Assembly: GCA_930367215.1 (NCBI GenBank)
Contig: OV884057.1
Span: forward strand, 112,633,284-112,697,283
Reading direction: 5' to 3'
DNA from: Pollenia angustigena
Taxonomy: Eukaryota; Arthropoda; Insecta; Diptera; Polleniidae
DNA: 64,000 bases
The first letter of the stretch is position 1; each line of letters opens with the position of its first letter. This document shows, piece after piece, positions 42,385 to 53,395 of the stretch. The notes under the pieces are model-generated. The model was not told where the DNA came from and did no database searches. It saw nothing but the letters and a program-made list of their open reading frames with translations. The translations under genes and the position numbers were made by a program.

Positions 42385-44004
42385 CATTCTGCACATTGGG
42401 GTTGAAGTATGTATCATGATGTGTAACAATTTTTAATACAATGTAAACTAATAATATTACTTATGAATACAAGACAACTATTAAATACAAGATTACTAAT
42501 AAATACAAGATAACTAATGAATACAACTAATTTTTAACTAATAATAACAACTAATTCTTAACTAATGTTACTTTCGTAGCAATATTATATTTTCATTAAA
42601 TATGCATGATAATTGTTTAAAGATGTTATATTTTTGAATTTCATTGCTCAATTGTTAAACTCATCCTGCAAAATGCTAGACCTGATGTTCACTGCATAAT
42701 TTGCAGACAAATTTGATTCTAATGTATAAATGTAACCACAACTACAATGAAGTTCAGTCTTACATGTTGCGGAGTTTCTATGAAAAACAAGTTGTTGCAC
42801 AAGTTGTTTATAACAAATACGAAAAATTAAAACTCTAAACTTGTTTTTTGCAACGGAAATGAAACTAACTGTTTAGTGTTACATGTTATTATTATGAGGG
42901 TTTGTTACATGTTACAATATATACTATGTATATATATTATAAAGTAAAAGCTTTAACTTTTCCATTGTTTTGATTTTTTTTACCCACTGCCAAAAAAATG
43001 GATGTATGATTATTTTGTCATAATGATTGCAATACATTGGAGACCATAAAAATTTAATTTTAATTTAGTGAAACTGTGGTATAACCTAGCTACATATGTC
43101 CGTCTTTCAGCTGTTGACTATCACGAAGGAGATGAAGCACGCAACCAGTGCTGCCGTTAAAATTTCAAAAAGAGTCACAAGAACGGTAATTTCTAAAAAA
43201 GGGCCATGTTTGTTTTTATTAATAAGCAAAATAAGTTTGAGTTTAAGTAGAAGACTTTTAAGATTTTTTGTTAAGCACTTAAGAAAACTGAAAAAATATT
43301 TCAAAGGCATATCAGTTATTGAATTGATGGCAGCTAGTTGTCAACTATATGTATGAATATGTTATGTTATCATAAAAGTTGTGCATCGGAAAAATTTTAA
43401 GTTGTGCCAAAAGGTTCAACAAGAAATGGTTTACATGAAAACACGTTTCAAATACTTTAATATTTATTTTATTAATTTTTTACAAATGCAATTACAAATT
43501 ATCAGGGGTGTCTTATCGGTATTAGATTTGAAACCGACAAAAAAATACGTTGGTGTCATGAAATCCAATGTTGTCGGTTTTAAGTTCGAACAAAAATTAA
43601 TGTCGGTTTTTGGTGTCACAGAAACCAATGTTATCGGTTTTTTATTAAATATAAACCAAGCAGCTTACAGCTCTTGCTTTTTTATTGCAAATAAATGTTG
43701 TTGTTAAAAGCTTAATTTTTTTTTTATATTTTGCAACAGTTAGATTTTTTCTATAGATAGAAGTAAATCAAATTGATAAATTGGTAATAATGTTTGCATG
43801 TTTCCAGTAGTCTCCGGCAGCGGGCTGCTGCTAATTCGCAAAAGTCCTTCTCACTTTTTCTGCAAACAGCAAATATGCAACAACAGCAGTGGTAATTATA
43901 TTTATTAATAGCGTTAAACAACAAATTTGTTTATATTTTAAATAAATTCGCTTTATTCCTACTACATATTTTTACAATAAAATTACACAAATGTAAACAG
44001 CAAA
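42385..44004. other. Intron spacer, no supported gene
   Basis: Repeated ACTAATAAATACAAGAT-type units at 42465-42550. Two direct copies of GGTGTCA-GAAA-CCAATGTT-TCGGTTTT lie at 43549-43640. Open frames at 43096-43356 and 43381-43707 show no domain and look accidental. Confidence 0.45.
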
Positions 44005-44724
44005 TCGTCACCTAAAATGCAAAAAGCCGTAACTACTCAAAAATTCAAATTTGACTTTTTGATTGATTACGACGTACTTAACCGAAACACATCTACACAG
44101 AAAATCTTACATGTGTACGTCCAAAAATAACGACTTTATTTCCGAAAACGTTAACAATTTCATAAACCAAAAAGCCGTAACTACAGTTTTCCAAAAAAAA
44201 ACAAGAAAAAAATCAAAACAAAGTTGCCTTTGATTCTCTTTCAATGTGTGTTATTGCGTTATTATTTTTCTTAACCACTTTAATTTAATTTTATTTTCTC
44301 GAATTAAATTTATAAATTAAATAAATTTTTTTAATAGTTATGAGGAATTTTGTGTTTTGTTTTAAAATACTTACAATAAATAGATACAAAAAGACATCAC
44401 TTGCCTAAAAACTTTTTTAGTTACGTCCTTAAAGCACTATTTTCTTATCTTAACCATTTGTTTTATTTTATGCACAATTTTATTCTTGTAGTTACGGCTT
44501 TTTGGTTTCAGAAAAATAGAGTATAAAAGGCCGTAACTAACATTTCTTAATAAGTACTTTTTTCCATTAATTTCTTTTTTAGAAACAAATCCGTCTTTGT
44601 TTTCTAAGCTTGAATCTAAAATTTGGATATTAAGTTTTAAGTAGTCTTTAATTTATAACGTTTATTCCTTCTCCTGTAAAAAACCATAAAGTGTAGTTAC
44701 GGTCTTTTGCATTTTAGGTGACGA
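44005..44724. mobile_element. MITE, TCGTCACCTAAAATGCAAAA ends, with repeated AAGCCGTAACTA sites
   Basis: The ~32-bp end (TCGTCACCTAAAATGCAAAA, then GCCGTAACTAC) is inverted at 44693-44724 with one mismatch. Additional GCCGTAACTA-type sites occur at 44169 and 44529 (direct), and at 44417 (weaker) and 44489 (inverted). No transposase; 720 bp. Confidence 0.8.
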
Positions 44725-45246
44725 AATGCAATTCAAGTAATACAACAATGGCACTTATTTCATATGTTTACTGTTATGGTTATTTTTACAAATTAATTTC
44801 TATGTAGAAAGTGTTCGTTCATTAGATATCCTTTTGTATATGAAAAATTTTAATTTTTTAATGAAAATAAGACGAATATTTACGTATTTTTAGACAATTT
44901 ATTGAAAATGAGATATTTTGAAAATTCCCTACATTTGCCTTAAAATAAAATATGCTTCGTTTTTATTTCTTTGGCCAATTGATTATTAATTTTCAGTTTA
45001 TTTTTTTTTATAAGCTAATAAGACCTAATGATGTTGATGTAAATAAAACAATTTTATTTCATTTCACCCGACGTTTCGTAAAATATGCTTGAAATTTTCC
45101 GAAAAAATACTTACAAAAACGGAAAATTCTCTACTATTGGCATCACTGTTCATAATAATCTTTAACATTTTCTTGTCGAACTTGGGAATTGACTTTAGCT
45201 ATTTTTATGAACTCTTCAGAAAAGAAAAGAAAAACTAAGTACATAC

Positions 45247-45251
<5 letters not shown>

Positions 45252-45281
<30 letters not shown>

Positions 45282-45315
45282 TGTATGTATGTATGTATGT
45301 ATGTATGTATGTATG
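45252..45315 (+). repeat. Microsatellite (ATGT)n
   Basis: About 16 uninterrupted copies of ATGT/TATG, preceded by imperfect ACAT/ATAT units. The open frame on the minus strand across it (repeating HTYI) is an artefact. Confidence 0.98.
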
Positions 45316-45348
45316 AGTTTAAATAATGAAAAGACAATAAAACAATAA

Positions 45349-45616
45349 GGGCCCAACCATAATATGCATAGCCTTGCTTAACTTAATGTCAAAAATTAAC
45401 AAAAAGTCTCTCAAATGTATTTAAAAAAACAAAAACAAAATCAACAAACTGTTGATTCCGAACGGAATGTGTGATCAGTTTCGCACTTTGCTTAAGCAAA
45501 TGACAATTTCATAAATTTAACAAAAAGCTTCCTTAAGTTCAATATGATTTGCCTCATATGATTTACATGTAAACGTACATTTGCTTAAGCCAACTTAAGC
45601 ACATTATGTTTGGGCC
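45349..45616. mobile_element. MITE, GGGCCCAACCATAAT-type ends (TTAA-like flank)
   Basis: GGGCCCAACCATAATATGC pairs with 'gcacattatgtttgggcc'. The right flank is TTAA and the left flank ATAA, so a piggyBac-type TTAA target with one change is possible. TTAAGC and GCTTAAG motifs repeat internally. 268 bp. Confidence 0.6.
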
Positions 45617-45851
45617 TTAAGAAATGTGAACGAAGTACCTAACGGCTAAACCAGAATGTACTTTTAAATGGACTCAGTTCTACAAAAACAAAAGCGACAT
45701 AAATTAGTTCTCCTGTTCTGACGTTTGGTGTCTTCGTTTTGTTTATTTACATTTTTATAAAGGCATTTTGACATTCACCTTCGCAATTCTAGCAACAAAA
45801 TGCCTGTTGTTTCTTCTATTGTTGTATAATACACAAATTTTGGGCTAAACG

Positions 45852-46201
45852 CATGGTGAAATAAACAGGTGGCACCACTACGCCAGATGACGATTTTTTG
45901 CTCTTGCATTGTTTGTCTTGGTTTATGTCAAAGTTTTGTTTATGTTTACAAAAAGTCAACGTTTTGTGCTGTGATTATTGTATTTTGTTAAAGTTTTTGA
46001 TAATTTTAAATTAAAACAAATTAGATATTGACCATAATTAAATAAAAATTGGCTAAAAATTTATTTATTTCATCACGTTCAGCGGCACGCTTTGATTTTT
46101 GTTTAAAGTATTTTTTTTGACGTAAACGGTGATATAATTTCCATTTTTGTTGTAATGTTGTATTTGTTGCCGTAACGATGCCACCTGCTTATTCCACCAC
46201 G
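45852..46201. mobile_element. P-element-like MITE, 8-bp duplication GCTAAACG, 350 bp
   Basis: CATGGTGAAATAAACAGGTG at the left pairs with the right end, whose inverse reads CGTGGTGGAATAAGCAGGTG. Exact 8-bp GCTAAACG flanks both sides (45844-45851, 46202-46209). The CATGRTGAAATAA start and 8-bp duplication fit the P superfamily. No coding sequence. Confidence 0.75.
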
Positions 46202-46334
46202 GCTAAACGTATTACTCGCTCGCGTTCCTTTTGACCCTCTGTGTTTACTAATACGGATGATTGTAATAAATTTAAAAATATTAAACTGTTACAAACTAAA
46301 TTAGTGAAAAAACGATTAACCCAAAAACAGACGC

Positions 46335-47470
46335 AATGAAAAACTCAGTATTACACGTTGGTATTGAGAGATACATAGCAGTGCTTAAACGGGTTCGCAG
46401 CTCTACCTCTTCAGCAATTGCTTTGTTCCCAAAAATATTGAAAGATGGTGAAACTGTTGGAATAAATTCCTAGAATCGTTTTCAATTATGGATGATGAGT
46501 CCTCTGAAGCACCAAATGTCATCCAATAGCCCAAGCCACTCCCGGTATATCTTAGACAGCAAAACTCAATTGAGTTAATGAAGATTTAATCTCGTTCTTT
46601 TTATGTAGCTGCAATAAAGCGAGTTATAATAAACGAGAGAAAAATACAGGTTACTCATAAGGATGATTTTCGTAAAGTAATTACTAAATTTGAATCACTT
46701 TATAAATATTTAATGGAGAGAGGAAAAGGTCTTCAGGAAGTGATTAAAGGCATTGACTCATGCGTGGACCAAGATGAAATAAAAACGTATTTAGAAGAGA
46801 CGGTCTTCAAAATAAAAAAAGTGAAAATGGAGAAAAAAATCCCCAACCACTATTTCGAATGGAGTAAGAACCTGGCGACGTTAAGCCTAAAAAACGAAAC
46901 GTTAAAGGAGCCGCACAAAAGATCTGCTCCTGTTTAATGTTTAAGCTGCCAAGAATTTGGCCACACTAAGGCATATTGCTATTTATTTAGCAACTGTGTT
47001 AACAATGGGTAACATGATGCGGAAAATTTATAAAATTTGATTTGAAAACAACTACACCCAAACTTCAACATTTGTGAATGATACAGCGTACACGAAAACC
47101 TTCAGGAAGCATCTCGTTACTTTTGGGATCATATATTTAAACTGGAAAAGTGATTAAAACAATGGAAAATAAAGGTGATAGAGCAAAAATGCATAAATAT
47201 CATCTAGATCGGCGTTTAACGTGGAAATGGTATATAGAAGCAAAATTAACTCAAAAGAACCTAAAAGAAATTCCAATTAGTTGGCATATTGGTGCTAAGG
47301 TATTGAAAAAAATTAAAAGGGGGCAAAATAAATTTCTTGGAATAACCACAGCTGTCCCCTGGTATGCTAAAATCTTAAATATTTACAAGGATCTCGATGT
47401 GACATTAGTTAAAATTATGATAACTTAATATGCAGTCAAAACTTTAAAAAGGCTCGAATTGCATCGGAAT
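46335..47470 (+). pseudogene. Decayed jockey-type LINE, ORF1 plus RT scraps
   Basis: Parallels the intact element at 36287-40943 on the other strand. YIAVLKR, DDESSEAPNVIQ, the PRE_C2HC-like GKGLQEVIKGIDSCVDQDEI, LKEPHKRSAPV and a damaged zinc knuckle (CQEFGHTKAYC) are present. A large deletion follows near 47000. RT scraps are TFVNDTA (catalytic FADD changed to FVND), YHLDRRLTWKWYIEAKLTQK, IKRGQNKFLGITTAVPWYAK and IYKDLDVTLVKIMIT. There are multiple stops and frameshifts. An old copy of the same or a sister subfamily. Confidence 0.85.
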
Positions 47471-48070
47471 CCACTAAAGTTTGTATATATCTCGTATATA
47501 ACAGACCTTTTTCGGAAATTTTTACTACACAGAAAGAAAGCACTCGTACTAAAATTTAAGTTTTTTCTTCATACTTTTTTACGAAATCTCACTTTTAATT
47601 AAGTCAATCCTGTTTGAGGATTATTTTAATTACTATTCGGGTTTAAATATGGATGAATATTCCGTACTTGAATCAAGCGTTCTGTACTTGATTTATGGAA
47701 ATCCGTACTTACCGTACTGTTGAAACAGCTTCGGCTTTCCTTAAGTACAGTAGGATTAATTTGTTTTTTCAATATACGAATATTTTACTAAGCTCATCTT
47801 ATGCTAGTGCATTTTTTAATCAAACCTGAGCCATTTATGGACCGATTGCTTTAAATCTATTCCAGACTTTATGTAGTATTAATAGATATTAACCTTGGTT
47901 TCAATTTTGGTATCTACGGTCCTTGAAAAGTTGATTTTTACATACAGACGAACATCTTTATAGAAATAAAAAAATTTAAGGATCTGACAACACTGTTTAG
48001 AAGTATGTAATATGGTTTAAGGTTTATTACTTTATTCTTTCTTAAATCTATTTAAGCAGTTATTCATTTT
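47471..48070. other. Intron spacer next to SDR exon 1
   Basis: No gene recognised. Diverged LINE-like or spacer AT-rich sequence with several CGTACTT iterations (47668-47720). Confidence 0.4.
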
Positions 48071-48095
48071 AAACACATAAAAGTTCTCCACTTGC

Positions 48096-48254
48096 CTTAA
48101 GTTTACGAAAACGATCAGGAAGTATTGTGTAAAACAATGATTCCAAAATATAATAAATTGATTTTATTGAAAATATAATCAAATCCAAGAGAAATTGTAC
48201 AATAGCCCGCACGGGGTTTTCCATGTGCAAAAGTTGACTTTTTTTATTGGGCAT
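48096..48254 (-). CDS. Short-chain dehydrogenase/reductase, exon 1 (membrane anchor), GC donor
   Basis: 53 codons from ATG 48254; a second ATG at residue 11 (MENPVRAI) may be the true start. Residues about 18-46 are hydrophobic and aromatic (FLLDLIIFSIKSIYYILESL), an N-terminal membrane anchor. Then LPDRFRKLK leads into the DVSGQ of exon 2. The exon ends CTTAAG|GCAAGT: the AG|GCAAGT context is the standard form of a GC-AG intron, and joining to exon 2 is in phase 0. Such proteins (RDH10/17-beta-HSD11-type SDRs) sit on the ER or lipid droplets and oxidise retinol- or steroid-like substrates; the substrate here is unknown. The intron to 32821 is about 15.3 kb. Confidence 0.85.
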
Positions 48255-48599
48255 AATATTTATTTAATTAAATGTAGTTTCAATAAAAACTTTGGTTTTA
48301 TACACGACTGTCGTTAAAAGAGAAATCACTTTGCCAAAGAAGTTAAGTATTTTGTTTATTGAATTCTGTTTTTTCAAATATTTTTTTTTATAATTTTTAA
48401 TAGACAATTTTTATTAACTTTTACAAAACATTCGCGGACTTCTTGATTTTATTGCTTAAGTTATTATGTATGTACATATGTACAACAATAACGTGTTTTA
48501 ATTATTTAATTTTTTTTCGTTTCGTTTGTGTTATTTCTTTGCGGTATCACGTCTTTGAGCGTTGAGTCGCGTTAGTAGACTAAACTATCGTTGATCCGA

Positions 48600-48622
48600 A
48601 ACAACTTTAAAAACTGAACGAA
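48600..48622 (-). promoter_or_regulatory. Possible initiator of the SDR gene
   Basis: On the minus strand TTCAGTTTTT (A at 48615) fits the fly initiator TCAKTY and lies about 360 bp upstream of the start codon. No TATA at -30. A CGGATCAACG stretch at about +18 weakly resembles an MTE. Tentative. Confidence 0.3.
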
Positions 48623-48984
48623 AAGAAAGAAAATTCACTGATAGATTTCAGTCAATAGAAAAGAAAACCAAATAGTGTTGGTGTGTATAATATCTATGGT
48701 TTGTTAACAATTGCAACAGTCAAAAATTGGTGCTTGTTGGTCGGTCTAACGCAAAAGACATTTAAAACATTTGCTCATCCATGTCCGTCTGTCTGTCGGT
48801 ATTTTTTTGCGAAAGCAATTTGTATGTACGACTATAAAATATTTTGGTTTGTCATTAAGACAGAAAAAGTAAAAGAAAATAAATTTAAACCTGCAAACAT
48901 CGCAGGTGAGTTCCCCCCAACATCTTGTTAAAGATGAATAGTACAGAAAAAATAGCAAAAACGGTATAAAAAATTATACACATT

Positions 48985-49660
48985 AAAAACAACTAAGAAA
49001 GTATAGTCGCCCGACCATAAGGTACCCTACACCACGGTATATAAAAACATTGTTTGCTAGTGTACCTTATTTGGGACCCATGGGCAATCATGGACCCGCC
49101 TTAGGAAAATTATGTTATGTTAAAGTTCTTTGTGCCGAATATCAGTTAGAGATGACAAAATTTTGTCAGTTTTTATGTTAATGCCATCATTTATAAGGAA
49201 GTCTTGGCATTAAGAGCTATTTTCGGGAGTAGTGTGTGTATGGTAATTTGGTAAGGTGATTTTGATTACTGTAAAAGAAGTTTGCATCAAATATAATCTA
49301 AATTCCAACATAATAATAAACCATCACAGAGACACTATTTCAAAAAATGCTTATATGGTGACTATGTGAAATGATGGACCGATTCGCCCCATTTCAATTG
49401 GTTATTGTGTCAATTGGAGCCTCTGCACCAAATTGTATTAAACTACCTCAAAAATTGCGACCTGTACTTTGTGCACAAAGTTTACATGGATAGAAAGATT
49501 CAGATTGTTAGTCGATCGGCATAATAAAAGGTGGGTCTAGGACCAATATTTTATGGTGTCCTTATTACAATTTAGACGTATGTACCAAATTTCATTAAAT
49601 TATTGCGACCTGTTCCTTGGGCATACGGTTATATATACAGACAACCAGCCGTCATATTCT
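48985..49660 (+). repeat. TATACCC-family-like repeat (AGTCGCCCGACCATAAGGTACCC)
   Basis: Starts AACTAAGAAAGTATAGTCGC with a CGCCCGACC hairpin core and GGTACCCTACACC. It continues with 'gatggaccgattc', 'aaactacctcaaaaattgcg' and 'ttacatggatagaaag', which recur at 60560-60700. It looks like a sister family of the AAGTAAGAGTGCTATATTCG type. Confidence 0.55.
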
Positions 49661-49835
49661 TCTTAGTTGTCCTAAGCAGTTTGGGATTGAAATCCAGCAT
49701 AATTAGTTCGGTAAAAATGAGTTATAAACCCAAATATTGAACAACCTCTCTTAAAAATTTATATATTTCTAACAAAAACTAAAATTAATTGGAGAAAAGA
49801 AAACACCATAAGTTTATTGTTAAAACGAAAAATTC

Positions 49836-49912
49836 ACACGTGTCATATTTTCTGTAACGAACCTGGACAAAAGGGTGAGTATACCCCAAAATAAAGTCGT
49901 TACAAGGTCTAA
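49836..49912 (+). repeat. Second copy of the TGTAACGA...TCGTTACA block
   Basis: Matches 7028-7102: CACGTGTCATATTTT, then the 52-bp block bounded by TGTAACGA (49853) and TCGTTACA (ends 49904), with only small indels. Confidence 0.8.
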
Positions 49913-50099
49913 TAAAAAGTCCCCTCCTGAAAATCAGTTGTTATACGCCTAATAATATTTCTGAAACAAATCATTATACATATTCTATTTAAATTAGGCA
50001 ACAAATTATAATAATGTGAGGCCAGGTTTTATAAAGATTGGCATATAATTTATAGACACGATATTAAGCCCACGCCTTAAATATTCAAGACTTCGGAGC

Positions 50100-50144
50100 A
50101 GGGTATTTTAGATTCGGCACAGCCCACTTACTCTTACTCGTTAC
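50100..50144 (-). repeat. TATACCC-family end, inverted
   Basis: Reverse complement of the family start: GTAACGAGTAAGAGTAAGTG, then GGCTGTGCCGAATCTAAAAT. Confidence 0.6.
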
Positions 50145-51020
50145 AAATAAAACCGTGAGATAAAAAATTAAAACTTATTGTAACCAGTTCAAAATATTTA
50201 ACAATTTAAATAAATACCTATCACATGCAAAAAGTATTTCACTCCAGTTGATTTCATAAATGGCCAAAATTAAATAATGTTTTATGCACAAAATAAATAA
50301 ATCTGTCAATAGTATTCAAACAATTTGAAAATTACCACTCGAAATTAGTCAAAATTAAAAGTGCTACCAAAAGAAAATATGTAAATGAAATTTTTACTAA
50401 ATTTTTGAATGATTTTGTAACATTATTTAACAAGTCTGATCTCAATAACCATTTTTAGCATTTAAAAATATTTGCCTTTTTATTTTTTTTTATTTGCCTA
50501 CACATTTTTATTTAAATTGTGAGAGAAAGCAATTTGTGGCTCCAACAAGAATCAACATGATAAATGATGGGTTTCTGTGATTGCAAGTGTTAATTGGGGT
50601 TCAACGTCTTACCGTTATTCAAACATTAACTCACATAATCAGGCCTATCATACATTATTTACAGACTTGATTACGATTTTGTAATACTTAACCCAGTAAA
50701 AACTTCGCTTAAAAAATTGTGTGTGGAGTTATCGGAAAAAAATGCTAAAATACAACTTACAATTCTGCGAGAAGAACCAATGAATTTTACACGAGATGCC
50801 CCAAATGAACGCATTTAGCTAAATGTGAAGCTAAATGGAACTTACAAAGCAAGTCATTATTTATTAACGGTCAATCCGAAAATAGATTAAAATGGCACGG
50901 CACTTGTTAAAATTTTGCTATTAAGCATTTAAAGGTTAACCATTTACCAAAGCGGTTATAACAAGCAAAATACTTAGACCAAATTAATAAAAAAAATTTT
51001 AAATTTTTTTGGCAAGTTTT
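50145..51020. repeat. Spacer with MITE fragment at 50691-50860
   Basis: CCCAGTAAAAACTTCGCTTA (50691) begins a fragment related to the MITE at 17967-18235. The right end is missing. The rest is AT-rich without a gene. Confidence 0.55.
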
Positions 51021-51021
51021 A

Positions 51022-51110
51022 CAACAAGTAAGAGTGCTATATTCGACTATGTCGAATCTTGTATACCCTCTCCCATGCACAGTGGAAAATTTTTGTCATT
51101 TTTAGATCAA
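51022..51110 (+). repeat. TATACCC-family start fragment
   Basis: ACAACAAGTAAGAGTGCTAT, a TTCGAC hairpin and GTATACCCTCTCC. Confidence 0.65.
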
Positions 51111-51250
51111 AACTCTGTTTGAATGGATGAGTAGTTTTGTAAGATTGGTATTTTAAATCTTAAAAATCGAATAACAAAAAATGTGTGAACGGTTAAAAAT
51201 ACATTTTATGTATTTTTTTTGAGTTTTTGTATAAAAGATATACCTATTTG

Positions 51251-52106
51251 CAAGGCGAATTCATTACAGGTAATCTCGGTACTACAACAAGTACAACTCT
51301 ACAAAAAACACAAGCAATTTGTTTTTGTAAAATCATTGTACAATGTCAAGAACAAATTAAGTCAGGCGAAAACATAAAATATTAAGGTTAATCAAGGCGA
51401 ATTCATTATTTAATAATTATAATAGCTAATTAATAAAATACATGCTGCAAATGTGCAACATTTTGTGAAAATGTTTGCAGCAAGGACTTAAGTCTTGGAA
51501 TCACTTAACCAAGGCCCTCAGTAAATTGGGTGATAAATAAGCATAGAGATCATTAAGTTTGAGCACAGTCATTGAAATGAAATTCCACCAACTGGAAAAT
51601 TTGGGAAAATTTTATGATGGTTTCCGTATACACAAAACATGTCAATCCCCAGAACGTTTACTTAGAAATCTTAGACTCTTATGGGTCATCAGTGTATTAA
51701 ACATGGTTCCGAGCATATGGTATGGGAATTGGCAGTTTTAATAGCTCATAATCCCCTAAAGAAGGAAAAAAGGATAAAGCTTATAGATCCTTTACCGCCG
51801 GGAAATTGATGTGAGTTACAAAACAGCCATTTCCCCAAAAAGCTTAGGAGCTGTGTGCAGAATTGACTCAGAGTTTTATGGAAGCCATTAATGCATTTTT
51901 ATGTTTTTATTTTATTTATTTAATCAGTTTTTTTTTAATTTATTTTCTATTGAAACTTTTTTTTAAAATTTTTGTTCATGCCTGCTGAAATTTTTCAACT
52001 TAAATGTAAACAAATATAATAACAAATTTTGACATCCAACAATGATAAAGCTAAAAAAAAAGTTATCACCTGAGCTTATAAGATCACCTGTTATGAATTC
52101 GCCTTG
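51251..52106. mobile_element. MITE, CAAGGCGAATTCAT ends, imperfect 8-bp duplication
   Basis: CAAGGCGAATTCAT at 51251 is inverted as ATGAATTCGCCTTG ending 52106. Flanks CCTATTTG and CCTATATG differ by one base. A third internal CAAGGCGAATTCATTA lies at 51394. The open frame 51559-51741 has no recognised domain. Confidence 0.65.
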
Positions 52107-52114
52107 CCTATATG

Positions 52115-52974
52115 TTAAGACAAGTAAAAAAGGTGTTTTTATGTATTTTTTCATTAGTTTTAATTGTTTAACGTGTTAGTGGCGAAAACTGCTTAGAATT
52201 GATTTTTAGGAAGCTACTGAAAATTTCGGACCCTGCTGTTGTGCAAATTATTTTTTTATTAAACTTTTTCTGCAAAAATGCTACAAATGTAGACTACCGA
52301 GCACATAAAGGTTAACATCTGACATTTGTTAATAGCTTTTTAGCTTAGATTTTTTTAGAAATTGACAACCTTCGGCCAGCTGACTTTCAAGCCCCAATAT
52401 TTGCAAGGGTTAAAGGTTGCATTTTTTTAAAAAATATTCAGCTGCAGTAGGTTTATAATAAAATTCCATTGCCAGAAATTTAAGTTACTTAAAAAATGCT
52501 TATGAAGTTTTAAGTTAACATTTATTATTTTGGTGATTATTTGAATAAGTTTTTGGTACAACTGAGCTTGATAATTATTATTTTTAATTAAATAAATAAA
52601 TAATGACGGATTTTGCCAAACTGTATACCTGCATCTTCATCTACAAGTTAATTAGAAATTATGTTAGATTCCTCGGGAAGAAGATTTTTAATTTTCAAAG
52701 ACTATCATCACAATCCTGGCTGTTGTGTGATCAAGTAGATCTTGCTAAGATTTTACTTTAGCTGCTGGGGGTGGATAGAAACTTTGTTTTGCTTGCTGAA
52801 TTTTATATATGGTGGAAATTCAGAAAATTTTCTTTCCAAAAAAGATTTCTTAAATACAAGTAATTTTTTTGTGGCCCGACCTGTGAAGTCCAAGTCAAAT
52901 AAATGATTTTCTCTCAACGTTCATCATTTTAAATCTCTTGTAAATTGTATGGATGAACAGCCCGCACGTGGGCT
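52115..52974. other. AT-rich spacer
   Basis: No gene recognised. Confidence 0.4.
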
Positions 52975-53395
52975 GTGAACAGCTGGTGCTTTCCGTTCAC
53001 ACCCAATATATTTGTGAATGAGAATCGGTGTATTCTGTCCCCAATTTATGTTAGTTTTTGTAACAGAAATATCAATTTTAAGGGAGCCTGTTCCACATTT
53101 GGGTTCATAACTCTTTTCCTACTAACATGATTGTTCTGGATTTTAAACCCAAACTGCTAAGGAGAACTAAAAAACGATTTAGACCAATTCTGTTCTTTTA
53201 TGTGAGAAAGTGAGCGTGTTCTCAGCAGACGACAGACGGACGGACATGGCTAAATCGACTTAGAATTACTCAAGGACCCATAATATATATTTGGGAATTT
53301 CATGGCAAGTGACCCAACTTTTGAAACCGATGTCTTCCAATCGGGTTGAAATTTGCACCAAGGTTAGTCCTACTGGATAGTGGGATGCGAGTGCG
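52975..53395 (+). repeat. TATACCC-family internal segment
   Basis: 'gacggacggacatggctaaa' with TCGACTTAGAATTACTCAAG (53224-53269) matches 63395-63430. The part 53295-53390 ('caagtgaccca', GCACCAAGGTTAGTCCTA) is inverted at 60895-60995, on the other side of the hAT-type element. Confidence 0.6.

Noticed and set aside
43096..43707. 86- and 108-codon plus-strand ORFs in the SDR intron
   Set aside because: Lys/Leu-rich translation without a recognisable domain. The second covers a direct nucleotide repeat (CCAATGTTRTCGGTTTT).
45143..45337. 64-codon minus-strand ORF
   Set aside because: Most of it is the ATGT microsatellite read as HTYI repeats.
48683..48931. 82-codon ORF upstream of SDR exon 1
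   Set aside because: It contains the CCATGTCCGTCTGTCTGTCGG block typical of the dispersed TATACCC-type repeats; no protein similarity is recognised.
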